Assembly (NCBI RefSeq): GCF_029893345.1
Contig: NZ_JARXVE010000004.1
Coordinates: 124,001 to 188,000, forward strand
Length of the DNA: 64,000 nt
Origin: Mycolicibacterium frederiksbergense
GTDB taxonomy: Bacteria > Actinomycetota > Actinomycetes > Mycobacteriales > Mycobacteriaceae
Direction: 5' to 3'
Shown: piece by piece, positions 46,643 to 54,654 of the stretch
Layout: each line of letters opens with the position of its first letter
Position numbering within the stretch: the stretch's first letter is position 1
The notes under the pieces: model-generated
The model's input: the letters and a program-made list of their open reading frames with translations, nothing else
What the model was told of the DNA's origin: nothing
Databases searched by the model: none
Made by a program: the position numbers and the translations under genes

Positions 46643-47544
46643 CGCCGAATAGCCGATACGGCAATCCGCACAATGACTCTGACCGCATTCAGTGCCGCAT
46701 ATGCCAGCGCCAGGGGGCCCGGCCGGCCATTGCGCACCGCCGACCACACTGCGTGCCGCACCCCACTCAGTGACCGCGCCGAGACGGCTGCGCTGACCGG
46801 ACTCGTGCACAGGTAGTCGCCGAGCAATCGCGGCGACTCACTGCCGAGATAACGCAAACCCCAATGTATGTAGGCGTCGGTGCGGTCGGACAAGTCGCGA
46901 GACACCGACGGACCGTGCACGTTGTAGGTACTGAGCGGCTCCCACAGTTGAACCACCCGCAGATCCGGAATGCTGCGCTGCACCCTGATCAGCCAGCTCG
47001 GCTCATCATGCGGCTCATCGGACGGGCCGCCCCAACGAACGCTGCGGCCCAACGCGGCAGGAAAGCACAGCGTGGAGGTTTGTAGATTGCCGTTGCCGAA
47101 CCCGAGTCGGTTGAACCGAAATAAGTACTCCGCCACCAACTCTCCTGGATCAATGAGCCGACGTGGCCATATCCGTTGCCGAGCTCCCGGACCCAGCACC
47201 AACATTCGGGACGATACGATCCAATGGTCATTGTCGAACGCTTCGGCGGCGGCCAGTTGGCGGGCCAGCTTGGTGGGCTGCCAGACGTCATCGTCATCGA
47301 GCAGCGCGATGATCGAGCCGTGCGCGGCATCGATGCCCACCTGCCTACTTCGGGCCGCCCCCCCGCCATCGCTGCTTCTGAGCAATACGATTCGGTCATC
47401 AGCGGGAAGAAACACCTGCGTGTCTGCCTCCGCGACGACGATGATCTCGCCGACCGGATACGTTTGGTCAAGAGCCGATTGCACTGCGCGGGAGAGAGAT
47501 GGCCGCCCGATCGTGGCGATGACAGCACTCACACTCGGCTTCAT
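46639..47544 (-). CDS. Family 2 glycosyltransferase
   Basis: A 301-aa GT-A fold enzyme. The N-terminus reads VSAVIATIGRPSLSRAVQSAL, followed by the nucleotide-binding Asp cluster LLDDDDVW near residue 83. It should add one sugar from a nucleotide-sugar donor to the lipid-linked repeat unit on the cytoplasmic face. It overlaps both neighbours by 4 bases (upstream Wzy-like, downstream flippase), so all three are translationally coupled. Donor and linkage cannot be read from the sequence. Confidence 0.9.
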   Translation of the reverse strand: MKPSVSAVIATIGRPSLSRAVQSALDQTYPVGEIIVVAEADTQVFLPADDRIVLLRSSDGGGAARSRQVGIDAAHGSIIALLDDDDVWQPTKLARQLAAAEAFDNDHWIVSSRMLVLGPGARQRIWPRRLIDPGELVAEYLFRFNRLGFGNGNLQTSTLCFPAALGRSVRWGGPSDEPHDEPSWLIRVQRSIPDLRVVQLWEPLSTYNVHGPSVSRDLSDRTDAYIHWGLRYLGSESPRLLGDYLCTSPVSAAVSARSLSGVRHAVWSAVRNGRPGPLALAYAALNAVRVIVRIAVSAIRR

Positions 47545-48806
47545 CGATTCGTCGGGGGCTCAGCTCGAGTCCCACGAAAGTGGATGGCCGAGAACAACAA
47601 TGCAATGCACACAAACGTCGGGATCATGTTGTACAGCCACGGCCCGTACAAGATGTCCCAGATCCCCTGCAAAGCCACGGTGACACCGAGCGGCGCCCAT
47701 CGTCGGAGCCGGGTGAAATTCCAGACGATCCCCAGGCAGGCCACCAGCAGGTAGGCCGGCAGAAGCACGGCCAACACCCCACCTTCGGCCCAGGAGCCCA
47801 GCAGAATCGAGTGCATCGCAGAGTAATTGGAGGGCGGCAGCCCCCAGAGGACGTCAAACGGGAAGTTCGGGCTGAACCCGAGCCGCATCGCCAGATGCTG
47901 CGCATGGGTGTATGCGTCCGGCGTCATGTTCATCGCGCTGCCCCAGCCCAGAAGTGGGCGTTCAAGGATCGCGGTGATGCTCATCGGCGGTTCAGTCCGG
48001 CCGGCGAGGAGCATCGGCACGTGGTAGGTGTCCTGATCGACCGTCTTGTGTTGTAGCGCAGATCCGAACAAGCCGGCACGGGCGGCGGTCGGCATCACAT
48101 ACGCGAACACCACCCCGACCACGATCAGCCCCGCGAACTGCCACCCACGCCGAATCCGAGAACCCAGGAAATAATTGATCAGCAGGATGGCGCAGGCGAG
48201 AACGCAGACAAGCGCGTGTGCCCGGTAATTCAGACCGAGGCTTGCCAGCCCCAACGCGGCTAGAGCCGCCGCCAGCACCGGAACGGGCGCCCTCGCCACG
48301 GTCAGTCCGAATATGACGAGGATTGTCACGGCAGAAGCAATGCCGTACTTCCAGAGATCGAAGAAATGCCCGGTGTGGGTGAGCTCGATGCCCTTTGTCA
48401 GGAAGAAAACAACAGTGCCGACGGCAAGGCCCGCCAGAACAACCGCGACGGAATCCACGGCGCGCCCGGTGAGCACCGTGAGTCCGATGAAATACAACCC
48501 GAAGGCAGCCGGCGCCATCACATTCGGCCACAGCACACTCACATCGTTCACCAGGCACGACGCCAGGAAAGAGAGCCACCCCAAGGCCGCCAGCACCAGC
48601 GGCAGCAGGTCGGTTCCCCGGTGTGACATCAAGATCCAGGCCGGACCGACGAGCAAGCAGACCAGCGACAGTGCGGTCGCGTTGATGTTGGCGCCCTGAA
48701 CAGCCGAGGTCGCAGCGATCGCAAACAGGGCAGCGTGTTCGAAGTAAACGGAACGCGTCGGGCGGCTTTCCGACAATGAGCCGGGTACGAACTCGGTTTC
48801 TGTCAC
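47541..48806 (-). CDS. Wzy/WaaL-like O-antigen polymerase or ligase
   Basis: A 421-aa polytopic membrane protein with about 11 hydrophobic segments and a large periplasmic loop (containing DQDTYHVPMLL and RPLLGWGSAMN) before the last helices, as in O-antigen polymerases and ligases. It should join repeat units outside the membrane. The start is set at GTG 48806, after a strong GGGAGGG ribosome site; an ATG 36 bases upstream at 48842 would place that site inside the gene. It is the first gene of a three-gene minus-strand operon, divergent from the WcaF-like gene with 126 bases between starts. Confidence 0.82.
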   Translation of the reverse strand: MTETEFVPGSLSESRPTRSVYFEHAALFAIAATSAVQGANINATALSLVCLLVGPAWILMSHRGTDLLPLVLAALGWLSFLASCLVNDVSVLWPNVMAPAAFGLYFIGLTVLTGRAVDSVAVVLAGLAVGTVVFFLTKGIELTHTGHFFDLWKYGIASAVTILVIFGLTVARAPVPVLAAALAALGLASLGLNYRAHALVCVLACAILLINYFLGSRIRRGWQFAGLIVVGVVFAYVMPTAARAGLFGSALQHKTVDQDTYHVPMLLAGRTEPPMSITAILERPLLGWGSAMNMTPDAYTHAQHLAMRLGFSPNFPFDVLWGLPPSNYSAMHSILLGSWAEGGVLAVLLPAYLLVACLGIVWNFTRLRRWAPLGVTVALQGIWDILYGPWLYNMIPTFVCIALLFSAIHFRGTRAEPPTNR

Positions 48807-48888
48807 GACCCACCCTCCCGTCGGCCGGCGCACGCAAGGCAAACGATAGCTGTTTGTGCGGACTCTCGTGGAGTAGTCGTAGTCCCGC

Positions 48889-48894
48889 TACGAT
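48889..48894 (+). promoter_or_regulatory. Possible -10 element for the wcaF-like operon
   Basis: TACGAT fits the mycobacterial SigA -10 pattern TAnnnT and lies 38 bases before the GTG at 48933 in the 126-base divergent spacer. No clear -35 is visible, which is common in mycobacteria. Weak evidence. Confidence 0.3.
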
Positions 48895-48932
48895 GTCTCT
48901 CATCTCAGCCTTTTGCTAAGCGGAGGTGTCAG

Positions 48933-49481
48933 GTGTCGGGTACGAAGCCGAACCGGTCGCTGGCCGCTCGCCGGGGGCGGCCCTACGACAAAGGCCGTGG
49001 GCTGGGCACGCAAATGCTCTGGGTGGCCCTGTCCACACTCGTCGTCACACAGGTGTGGTGCCCGAACCGGCTACGGTGCGCGATCCTGCGCTGGTTCGGC
49101 GCACAGATCGGCGAAGGCGTATTGATCAGGCACCGGGTGACAATTCAGTGGCCGTGGAAGCTCTCGATAGGCGACAACTCCTGGATCGGGGTGGGCAGCG
49201 AGCTGTATAACCTAGCCGACATTGTCATCGGCTCGAATGTGTGCGTTTCGCAGCATGTGTTCTTGTGCACCGGCAGCCACGACCGATGGTCCCCGACTTT
49301 CGAGTTCGACAATGGACCGATCACCATCGAGGACGGCGTCTGGATATGTGCCCGCAGCACCGTGTTACGCGGTGTGACCATCGGGGCCGGCTCGGTGGTC
49401 GGGGCGATGTCCTTGGTCTACCGCGATGTACCACCGCAGTCCATGGTGCGGGCGCCCCAACCGGTCGTCAGCGAGATGTGA
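48933..49481 (+). CDS. WcaF-like left-handed beta-helix acyltransferase
   Basis: A 182-aa hexapeptide-repeat transferase of the WcaF/colanic acid type: LSIGDNSWIGVGSEL, IVIGSNVCVSQHVFLCTGSH, VWICARSTVLRGVTIGAGSVVG. Enzymes of this type O-acetylate sugars of exopolysaccharides. GTG 48933 follows GGAGG at a 6-7-base distance. It is the first gene of a tight plus-strand operon; the next start is 4 bases after its stop. Confidence 0.88.
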   Translation: MSGTKPNRSLAARRGRPYDKGRGLGTQMLWVALSTLVVTQVWCPNRLRCAILRWFGAQIGEGVLIRHRVTIQWPWKLSIGDNSWIGVGSELYNLADIVIGSNVCVSQHVFLCTGSHDRWSPTFEFDNGPITIEDGVWICARSTVLRGVTIGAGSVVGAMSLVYRDVPPQSMVRAPQPVVSEM

Positions 49482-49485
49482 CGAC

Positions 49486-50601
49486 ATGCGCATCCTGCAG
49501 GTGGTCACTCTGCTCAGCCCTGACGGGGCGTTCGGTGGTCCGGCGCGGGTGGCGCTGAATCAGAGTGCGGAGTTGCTCAGCCGCGGCCACGAGGTGACCG
49601 TCGTCGCCGCAGCCAGGGGTTACCGGGATGCACCCGGCGAACTGAATGGCGTACCGGTCAAATTGTTTGCCGCCAAGACCGTTCTACCCCGAACCGGCTT
49701 CGCGGGCGTGTGCGCACCCGGTCTCGGACAGTGGTTACGCAGCAACTGGGGCAGATTCGACGTCACACACATCCACCTCGGCCGCGACCTTGTCGTCATG
49801 CCAGTGGCCGCGGCAGCGCGCCGCCGCGGAATCTCTTACCTGCTGCAGACCCATGGGATGGTGGCACCGACGAACCATCCCCTGGCTGCTCCGCTAGACA
49901 GGGTGTGGACTCGAAAGATTCTCTGTGACGCACGAGCGGTGTTCTTCCTGAACCAGCACGAGCGCCAGCAGTTGGTCGCATTCGCCGGCCCCGATCTTCG
50001 ACTGGTACAGCTCGACAACGGTGTGCCTCGCTACCCCGCGGCCGGGCCACCTTCGGGACGCCCCGAGGTGCTGTTCGCGGCCCGGATGCATCCGAGGAAA
50101 CGACCGGTCGCTTTTGTTGAGACGGCAAAGATATTGCTAGACGCCGGGATTGATGCCCAATTCACCCTGGTGGGACCCGACGAAGGGGAAGGACCCGCAC
50201 TGCGGGAGGCACTCGAAGGCGACCCGCGCATCACGTGGGAAGGTGCACTGGCCCCGGATGCTGTTCCCGCTCGGATGGCTGCCGCAGAGGTCTACGTGCT
50301 CCCTTCGGTCCGCGAGCCACACCCGATGTCGGTGCTGGAGGCGATGTCGGTTGGCCTGCCCGTCGTCGTGACCAACGACTGTGGATTGGCACCCATGGTC
50401 GAAGAATCCCGCAGCGGTATCGCCACCGAACCCACCGTGACGGCATTGGTCGCTGCGATCGACTCGATTCTCGGTGACCGCCCCCACGCGCGGTCGATGG
50501 GCGAACGGGGCAGGGAAACGGTGCACACCCACTTCGGCATGCGACGTGTGGGTGATCGCCTGCTGGACACATACAGCGACGTTGCCGAGGGCCGACGATG
50601 A
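49486..50601 (+). CDS. GT4-family glycosyltransferase
   Basis: A 371-aa GT-B enzyme. The N-terminus MRILQVVTLLSPDGAFGGPA is the usual GT4 opening loop, and the C-terminal half carries the EX7E donor-binding motif in EPHPMSVLEAMSVGLPVVVTN. It retains anomeric configuration and transfers a sugar to the growing repeat unit. ATG 49486 with GAGATG upstream is chosen; the open frame reaches 49426, but that part overlaps the previous gene and is not GT-like. The stop overlaps the next ATG by 4 bases. Confidence 0.92.
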   Translation: MRILQVVTLLSPDGAFGGPARVALNQSAELLSRGHEVTVVAAARGYRDAPGELNGVPVKLFAAKTVLPRTGFAGVCAPGLGQWLRSNWGRFDVTHIHLGRDLVVMPVAAAARRRGISYLLQTHGMVAPTNHPLAAPLDRVWTRKILCDARAVFFLNQHERQQLVAFAGPDLRLVQLDNGVPRYPAAGPPSGRPEVLFAARMHPRKRPVAFVETAKILLDAGIDAQFTLVGPDEGEGPALREALEGDPRITWEGALAPDAVPARMAAAEVYVLPSVREPHPMSVLEAMSVGLPVVVTNDCGLAPMVEESRSGIATEPTVTALVAAIDSILGDRPHARSMGERGRETVHTHFGMRRVGDRLLDTYSDVAEGRR

Positions 50602-51260
50602 ATTGGATCGGCGGCAACGTTCGACATGCGGTCCGGGTGTTGGTCGGGCTCCTGCTCGTCGGCCAAGTCGCCGCTGCAGCAACGTTGACCGGCACTCCGG
50701 CCGCACCGCCGCAGGCGCCGTTGCGGATCGCTGTCGTCGGCGATCAGAACACCGCCGGAATCAAGAACCGCGTGGTCTGGCCGACTTTGATGGCCGCGAG
50801 AACCGGTTGGTCCGTGTCCAATTTCGCGCTGCCGGAGGCGGGATTTGCGGCAGACGGAATGGGCGGACAAACCTTCAGTTTTCAGGTGGATCGGGCCCAA
50901 GCGGGCCATCCGCAGGTCATTCTGCTCGCGACAGGTACCGCCGACGCCTCAGTACTGGAAATGGAAGCGGTCACCGTCGGCGCTACAGACGCGATCAACA
51001 AGATCATCCGCGGTGGGGAGCAAGCTGCCGTGGTCGGGCCCTTTTGGTACGAGGCGCCAGTTCCGGATTCGGTGCGGCGGGTAAACGACGCCGTCGCCAA
51101 GGTGGCCACAGAAGCCGGTGTGCCGTTCTTCGACGCACTCGACCCGCCGCTGCTCACCCCGGACCTGATGCACCCGGACTTCACCGGACCGAGTGATGAG
51201 GGGCAATCCGTTACCGCCGACAAGATCGCGGCGTGGCTCCGTACGCAGGTCGTGCGATGA
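50598..51260 (+). CDS. Secreted SGNH-like protein lacking the nucleophile serine
   Basis: A 220-aa protein with a signal peptide (VRVLVGLLLVGQVAAAA) and an SGNH-hydrolase-like fold pattern. Block I, normally GDSxT, is GDQNT here (Gln50 in place of the catalytic Ser), and block III GxND is GTAD (113-116), so the Asn is also lost; block V DLMH (Asp189, His192) remains. It is probably not a classical esterase; it may bind carbohydrate or act as a partner of the intact SGNH enzyme encoded next. Both junctions with neighbours are 4-base overlaps, and the reading frame is intact, so it is a maintained gene and not a pseudogene. Confidence 0.8.
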   Translation: MNWIGGNVRHAVRVLVGLLLVGQVAAAATLTGTPAAPPQAPLRIAVVGDQNTAGIKNRVVWPTLMAARTGWSVSNFALPEAGFAADGMGGQTFSFQVDRAQAGHPQVILLATGTADASVLEMEAVTVGATDAINKIIRGGEQAAVVGPFWYEAPVPDSVRRVNDAVAKVATEAGVPFFDALDPPLLTPDLMHPDFTGPSDEGQSVTADKIAAWLRTQVVR

Positions 51261-52012
51261 ACCGGACGCGGTGGTTCGATATCGGTGCGGTGGTGTTCGC
51301 TGTCGCGATCGTCGTCGGCATCGCCGGGGTTTCCTGTTCCGCAAGGGAAACGGGGCCGCTGGCGGCTCCGCCGAATGTGAGTGGCGGAGGACCGGCCCCC
51401 GCCGATGCCCGACCGTTGGCCTTGTTCATCGGAGATTCATATACCGCAGGAAAGAGTTCGGCGGAGATGTCCTACGGGTGCCGGGCGGCCGTGGAGATGG
51501 GCTGGTTGTGCGCTCTCGCCGCGGTTGGGGATACGGGATACATCGCCGGCGGGCCCGCCTACAGGTGGACCGACCCATACCTGGGATCCTCGTTGTCTTA
51601 CAGCGAACGTGTCGCGCACCTGTCCGCCAAGTACGACCCTGCCGTGGTGGTACTCGACGGCGGCCGAAACGACGATTTCGCCTCGCAAAAATACCGGTTC
51701 GACGCAATGCTCTCCACCATCGTGGAGGTACGCCGCACTTGGCCACACGCGACGGTAGTCTTCATCCGGCCAAGGCTTCTCGCGAATCCTGGCGATAATG
51801 TCGGACTGGACGACAATTTCATGGCACTCCTGCAGTCTGAACCTGGTGCCCAGGGGGTGGTCTTCATCGACCCGATCTACTCATTTGTCGACACAGATAC
51901 GTCGAGATTGCTTGGGCCGGACGGAGTTCACCCGAATCGGGAGGGCGAGCGACTCATGACCAGGACGCTCGTAGATGCTCTTGTTTCGCAACGAGTGGGC
52001 TCGTCGTCATGA
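51257..52012 (+). CDS. SGNH/GDSL-family hydrolase, membrane-anchored or secreted
   Basis: A 251-aa SGNH hydrolase with all blocks intact: GDSYTAG (Ser61), GGRND, and DGVHPN with the Asp-His pair. The N-terminus has a hydrophobic segment AVVFAVAIVVGIAGVSC ending in a Cys that could be a loose lipobox. It probably removes or transfers acyl groups on the extracytoplasmic polysaccharide, balancing the acyltransferases of the cluster (inference). ATG 51257 overlaps the upstream stop by 4 bases; an ATG at 51233 would run 28 bases into the previous gene. Confidence 0.87.
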   Translation: MNRTRWFDIGAVVFAVAIVVGIAGVSCSARETGPLAAPPNVSGGGPAPADARPLALFIGDSYTAGKSSAEMSYGCRAAVEMGWLCALAAVGDTGYIAGGPAYRWTDPYLGSSLSYSERVAHLSAKYDPAVVVLDGGRNDDFASQKYRFDAMLSTIVEVRRTWPHATVVFIRPRLLANPGDNVGLDDNFMALLQSEPGAQGVVFIDPIYSFVDTDTSRLLGPDGVHPNREGERLMTRTLVDALVSQRVGSSS

Positions 52013-52677
52013 ACGCCGCACTTGCCGCCTACTTCCGTGTCCTCCGCGATCGATGGCGGTGGCTGGTGTGGGGCGCGCTGCTGGCAATCGGCGCCACAAC
52101 AGTGCTGCTGATCCTGCGGCCGCCGATGTACCACTCGGATGCGACGGTATTCGTCCGGACTCCGGGCGATGTGAGCCGAGAGGCCGACGGAGGCGACTCC
52201 TACGCGCAGGGACGTGCCGTGACCTATGCGGCACTTGCCGGCAGTAAGGATGTCGCGACCCGCGTCATCACCGATCTTGGGCTCGACGAGCAGCCTGCGG
52301 CCCTATCGGGGCGGATCAAAGCGACTCATCCACCCGGCACCGCACTGATCGACATATCGGTCAGTGCTCCGTCCGCCGCCGAAGCTCAGCGAACGGCAAC
52401 GGCTTTCCTCTCCGAGTACGCAGCGATGGTGCATACCCTCGAGTCGGTGCCAGGTTCGCTGGTACCGCGGGCTGAACTGGTCATCGTCGACCCGCCCGGG
52501 CAACCGACCCGACTGATCGCCTGGGGTGCTCCGGTCCCGGCCGTGTTGCTGGGTGCAGCGCTGATCGGCCTGGTCTCAGGCGCGACGGCGGCGGTGGTGC
52601 GCTCTGCACTCGACAAGAGCGCGCCGCAATCTGGTGGCGAGCCGACCACCGCATCGGACTTATCCGGCGCGCTTTGA
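52009..52677 (+). CDS. Wzz-like polysaccharide chain-length/co-polymerase protein
   Basis: A 222-aa membrane protein with one helix near residues 19-36 (WLVWGALLAIGATTVLLIL) and a second near 171-196, enclosing an extracytoplasmic domain. It has the YHSDATVFV start and the Pro-rich PPGQPTRLIAWGAP just before the second helix that are typical of Wzz/PCP proteins. There is no cytoplasmic kinase domain. It should set the length of the polymer made by a Wzy protein. It overlaps the upstream SGNH gene by 4 bases. Confidence 0.82.
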   Translation: MNAALAAYFRVLRDRWRWLVWGALLAIGATTVLLILRPPMYHSDATVFVRTPGDVSREADGGDSYAQGRAVTYAALAGSKDVATRVITDLGLDEQPAALSGRIKATHPPGTALIDISVSAPSAAEAQRTATAFLSEYAAMVHTLESVPGSLVPRAELVIVDPPGQPTRLIAWGAPVPAVLLGAALIGLVSGATAAVVRSALDKSAPQSGGEPTTASDLSGAL

Positions 52678-52702
52678 AACGATCGCGGAGGGTGATGAAA
52701 AG

Positions 52703-53413
52703 GTGACGCTGAAGGCATTCATCGAGGCCGTAAAGCGATATCGGTCGACGTACTTCGTTGTAGCCGGAGTGATATTCGTTTGCCTGATCACGCCGATACT
52801 GCTGTCCCCAACTCGCTACGTGTCGTCGACCCGGCTGATGGTGACCATCGAAGGATCGACGACTGCCGCCGCATATCAGATCGAGGAGGTCGCAAACCGA
52901 CGCGTCCATTCGTACATTGCTCTGCTGACGAGTGGCGTGGTGACCCAACGCGTCGTCGACAAGCTCGGGTTATCGATGACTTCCTCCGAGCTCGCCCAGA
53001 AAATCTCTGCGACCAACGTGCCGCCGAAAACCTCCCTGATCGATGTCGAGGTCACCGACGAGTCAGTCGAGCGAGCGCAGTTGATCGCCAACACCGTCGC
53101 CTCCGAGTTCATCGCATTTGCCGACGCGATCGAGACACCAACCGGTGAGGACAACCAAAAGATCCACACCACGGTGGTCAGTACCGCGAGCGAGGGGCAC
53201 GAGAAGCAATTCGAGCGTGTCCTTCTCGGTGTACTCGCGGCACTCACCGCCTTGGCGCTGGGAGCGGTCGCGGTATGGATTCGAGCGATGAGAGAGCGTT
53301 CGGTGCCGCGTGCGGAGCAGCACACCGCTGGTCCAGACATGGAATCAGGCGAGTCGACGCACCATGCACGACACGCCGCATCGGGCGCCGTCGAGGCGAC
53401 AGACCAGAATTGA
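52703..53413 (+). CDS. Wzz-like polysaccharide co-polymerase protein
   Basis: A 236-aa protein with an N-terminal helix (YFVVAGVIFVCLITPILL), an extracytoplasmic domain rich in repeated Val/Ala/Glu helices (VTQRVVDKLGL, AQLIANTVASEFIA) and a second helix (VLLGVLAALTALALGAVAVWI). Its charged C-terminal tail has no Walker motif or Tyr cluster, so it is not a fused BY-kinase. The start is GTG 52703 with GGAGGG upstream; the frame is open to 52634, but that would overlap the previous gene. Last gene of the plus-strand operon, 18 bases from the convergent epimerase. Confidence 0.8.
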   Translation: MTLKAFIEAVKRYRSTYFVVAGVIFVCLITPILLSPTRYVSSTRLMVTIEGSTTAAAYQIEEVANRRVHSYIALLTSGVVTQRVVDKLGLSMTSSELAQKISATNVPPKTSLIDVEVTDESVERAQLIANTVASEFIAFADAIETPTGEDNQKIHTTVVSTASEGHEKQFERVLLGVLAALTALALGAVAVWIRAMRERSVPRAEQHTAGPDMESGESTHHARHAASGAVEATDQN

Positions 53414-53431
53414 AGATCCGCCCACCTCGGA

Positions 53432-54403
53432 TCACCCGTTCCGAGAAGCGAACTCCTGCTCTCGAAGCCATTCGACCGTCTGGGCGATCCCGTCGCGGAG
53501 ATCGACCTGTGCCTCCCACCCCAGGAGCCGTTTCGCCTTTTCGACGGACGGCCAGCGCCGCTGGACATCTACGTCGAAGCTCGGCACGCTTTCGAGCTCG
53601 AGGCTGGCGGGATCCAGCCCGCAATGCTCCCAGATGATCTGTGCGATCTCCGCCACCGTGTGTTCCTCCGATGCGGAGATATTGAAGTCCTCGTTCTCGC
53701 CGGCCGGGTGGATCATCGCGGTCACGATGCCGTCGGCGATGTCGTCAATGTGGGTAAGCGTGCGCGTCTGTTGCCCGGAACCGAAGATCGGCAGTGGATG
53801 CCGGCCCGACAAGGCCTTTTGGATCAGATCCGGCACAGCATGCGCGATCCCCGGCACGGAATCGGGCATTTCTCCTGGCCCGTACGCATTGAACGGACGG
53901 CAGATCGTGAACGGCAGTCCGTGCTCGTCGTGAAGAGCACGGCAGTACACCTCACCGGCGAGCTTCGAAAATCCATACGCCGACCGCGGGGGACGGCAGT
54001 CCGGCAAGTGTTCCTCGGTGGTCGGGAATTCCGTCGCTTGTTCGAACACCATTGACGAGGACACATAAACCAGCCGCTGGACTCCCTCGCGCAGGGTTGC
54101 ATGGAAGACGCTGTTATACAGACCGGTGTTCATCTCAAGGAGAGTGTGCGGAAGTCTGTGAAAGTTTGCGATACCACCGACGATCGCGGCGAGGTGAACG
54201 ACATGGGTGCATCCGTTGACGGCAGCCTCAGCCGCACCGGCTGAGCGAAGATCGCCAATGCGCACTTCGCACGCCTCGGCCATCCATCTTGGGGCCTTAC
54301 GTAGATCGGACACCCGCACTTCGAAAGCACTGTCCTGCAACAGCCTTCGGACCACCGCGCTGCCGATCGTGCCGACGCCGCCCGTGACAAGGACCCGGGT
54401 CAC
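53432..54403 (-). CDS. NAD-dependent sugar-nucleotide epimerase/dehydratase (extended SDR)
   Basis: A 323-aa extended short-chain dehydrogenase: VTGGVGTIGSAVV at the N-terminus, the Ser of SSSMVFEQ, the YGFSK catalytic Tyr-Lys pair and the RPFNAYGPGE substrate loop. It belongs to the GalE/WbpP/RfbB group, and the exact reaction (4-epimerisation or dehydration) cannot be told. It likely supplies a nucleotide sugar for the polymer. Start chosen at GTG 54403, directly before the Rossmann strand; the frame is open to 54478, but that extension is Arg-rich and atypical. About 250 bases separate it from the upstream GDP-mannose dehydrogenase gene; that gap holds a GC-rich inverted repeat near 54442-54457. 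Confidence 0.88.
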   Translation of the reverse strand: MTRVLVTGGVGTIGSAVVRRLLQDSAFEVRVSDLRKAPRWMAEACEVRIGDLRSAGAAEAAVNGCTHVVHLAAIVGGIANFHRLPHTLLEMNTGLYNSVFHATLREGVQRLVYVSSSMVFEQATEFPTTEEHLPDCRPPRSAYGFSKLAGEVYCRALHDEHGLPFTICRPFNAYGPGEMPDSVPGIAHAVPDLIQKALSGRHPLPIFGSGQQTRTLTHIDDIADGIVTAMIHPAGENEDFNISASEEHTVAEIAQIIWEHCGLDPASLELESVPSFDVDVQRRWPSVEKAKRLLGWEAQVDLRDGIAQTVEWLREQEFASRNG

Positions 54404-54654
54404 TTGAGGACAACGCAGACGTGCAACAAACCGAACATCCTTCCCCCGGCGGGGGGGACCGCCATCACGGCGCAACAAATGACCTCGCCGATCACCGACC
54501 TCCGGCTGGCCACCTCCCCGCCTAATGCCTTCTCCCCGGTGTGGCCAATCGTACGCGACGGATCAGGGGTTGGTTCGTTCATTGAAACCTAGGGCGAGGG
54601 CTTTCGAACCCGCCCCATTATGACGGCGATCTGCCAGTTTTCGCCGAGCCGTCG

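Noticed and set aside
46643..46810. N-terminal extension of the Wzx-like gene
   Set aside because: Lies inside the GT2 gene, is Gly/Cys-rich, and a 4-base overlap start fits better.
50598..51260. SGNH-like gene as a pseudogene
   Set aside because: The frame is intact, it has a signal peptide and is translationally coupled to both neighbours; only catalytic residues differ.
54442..54457. GC-rich inverted repeat as a terminator of the algD-like gene
   Set aside because: No T-run follows it in either direction, and it lies closer to the start of the epimerase gene; function unclear.
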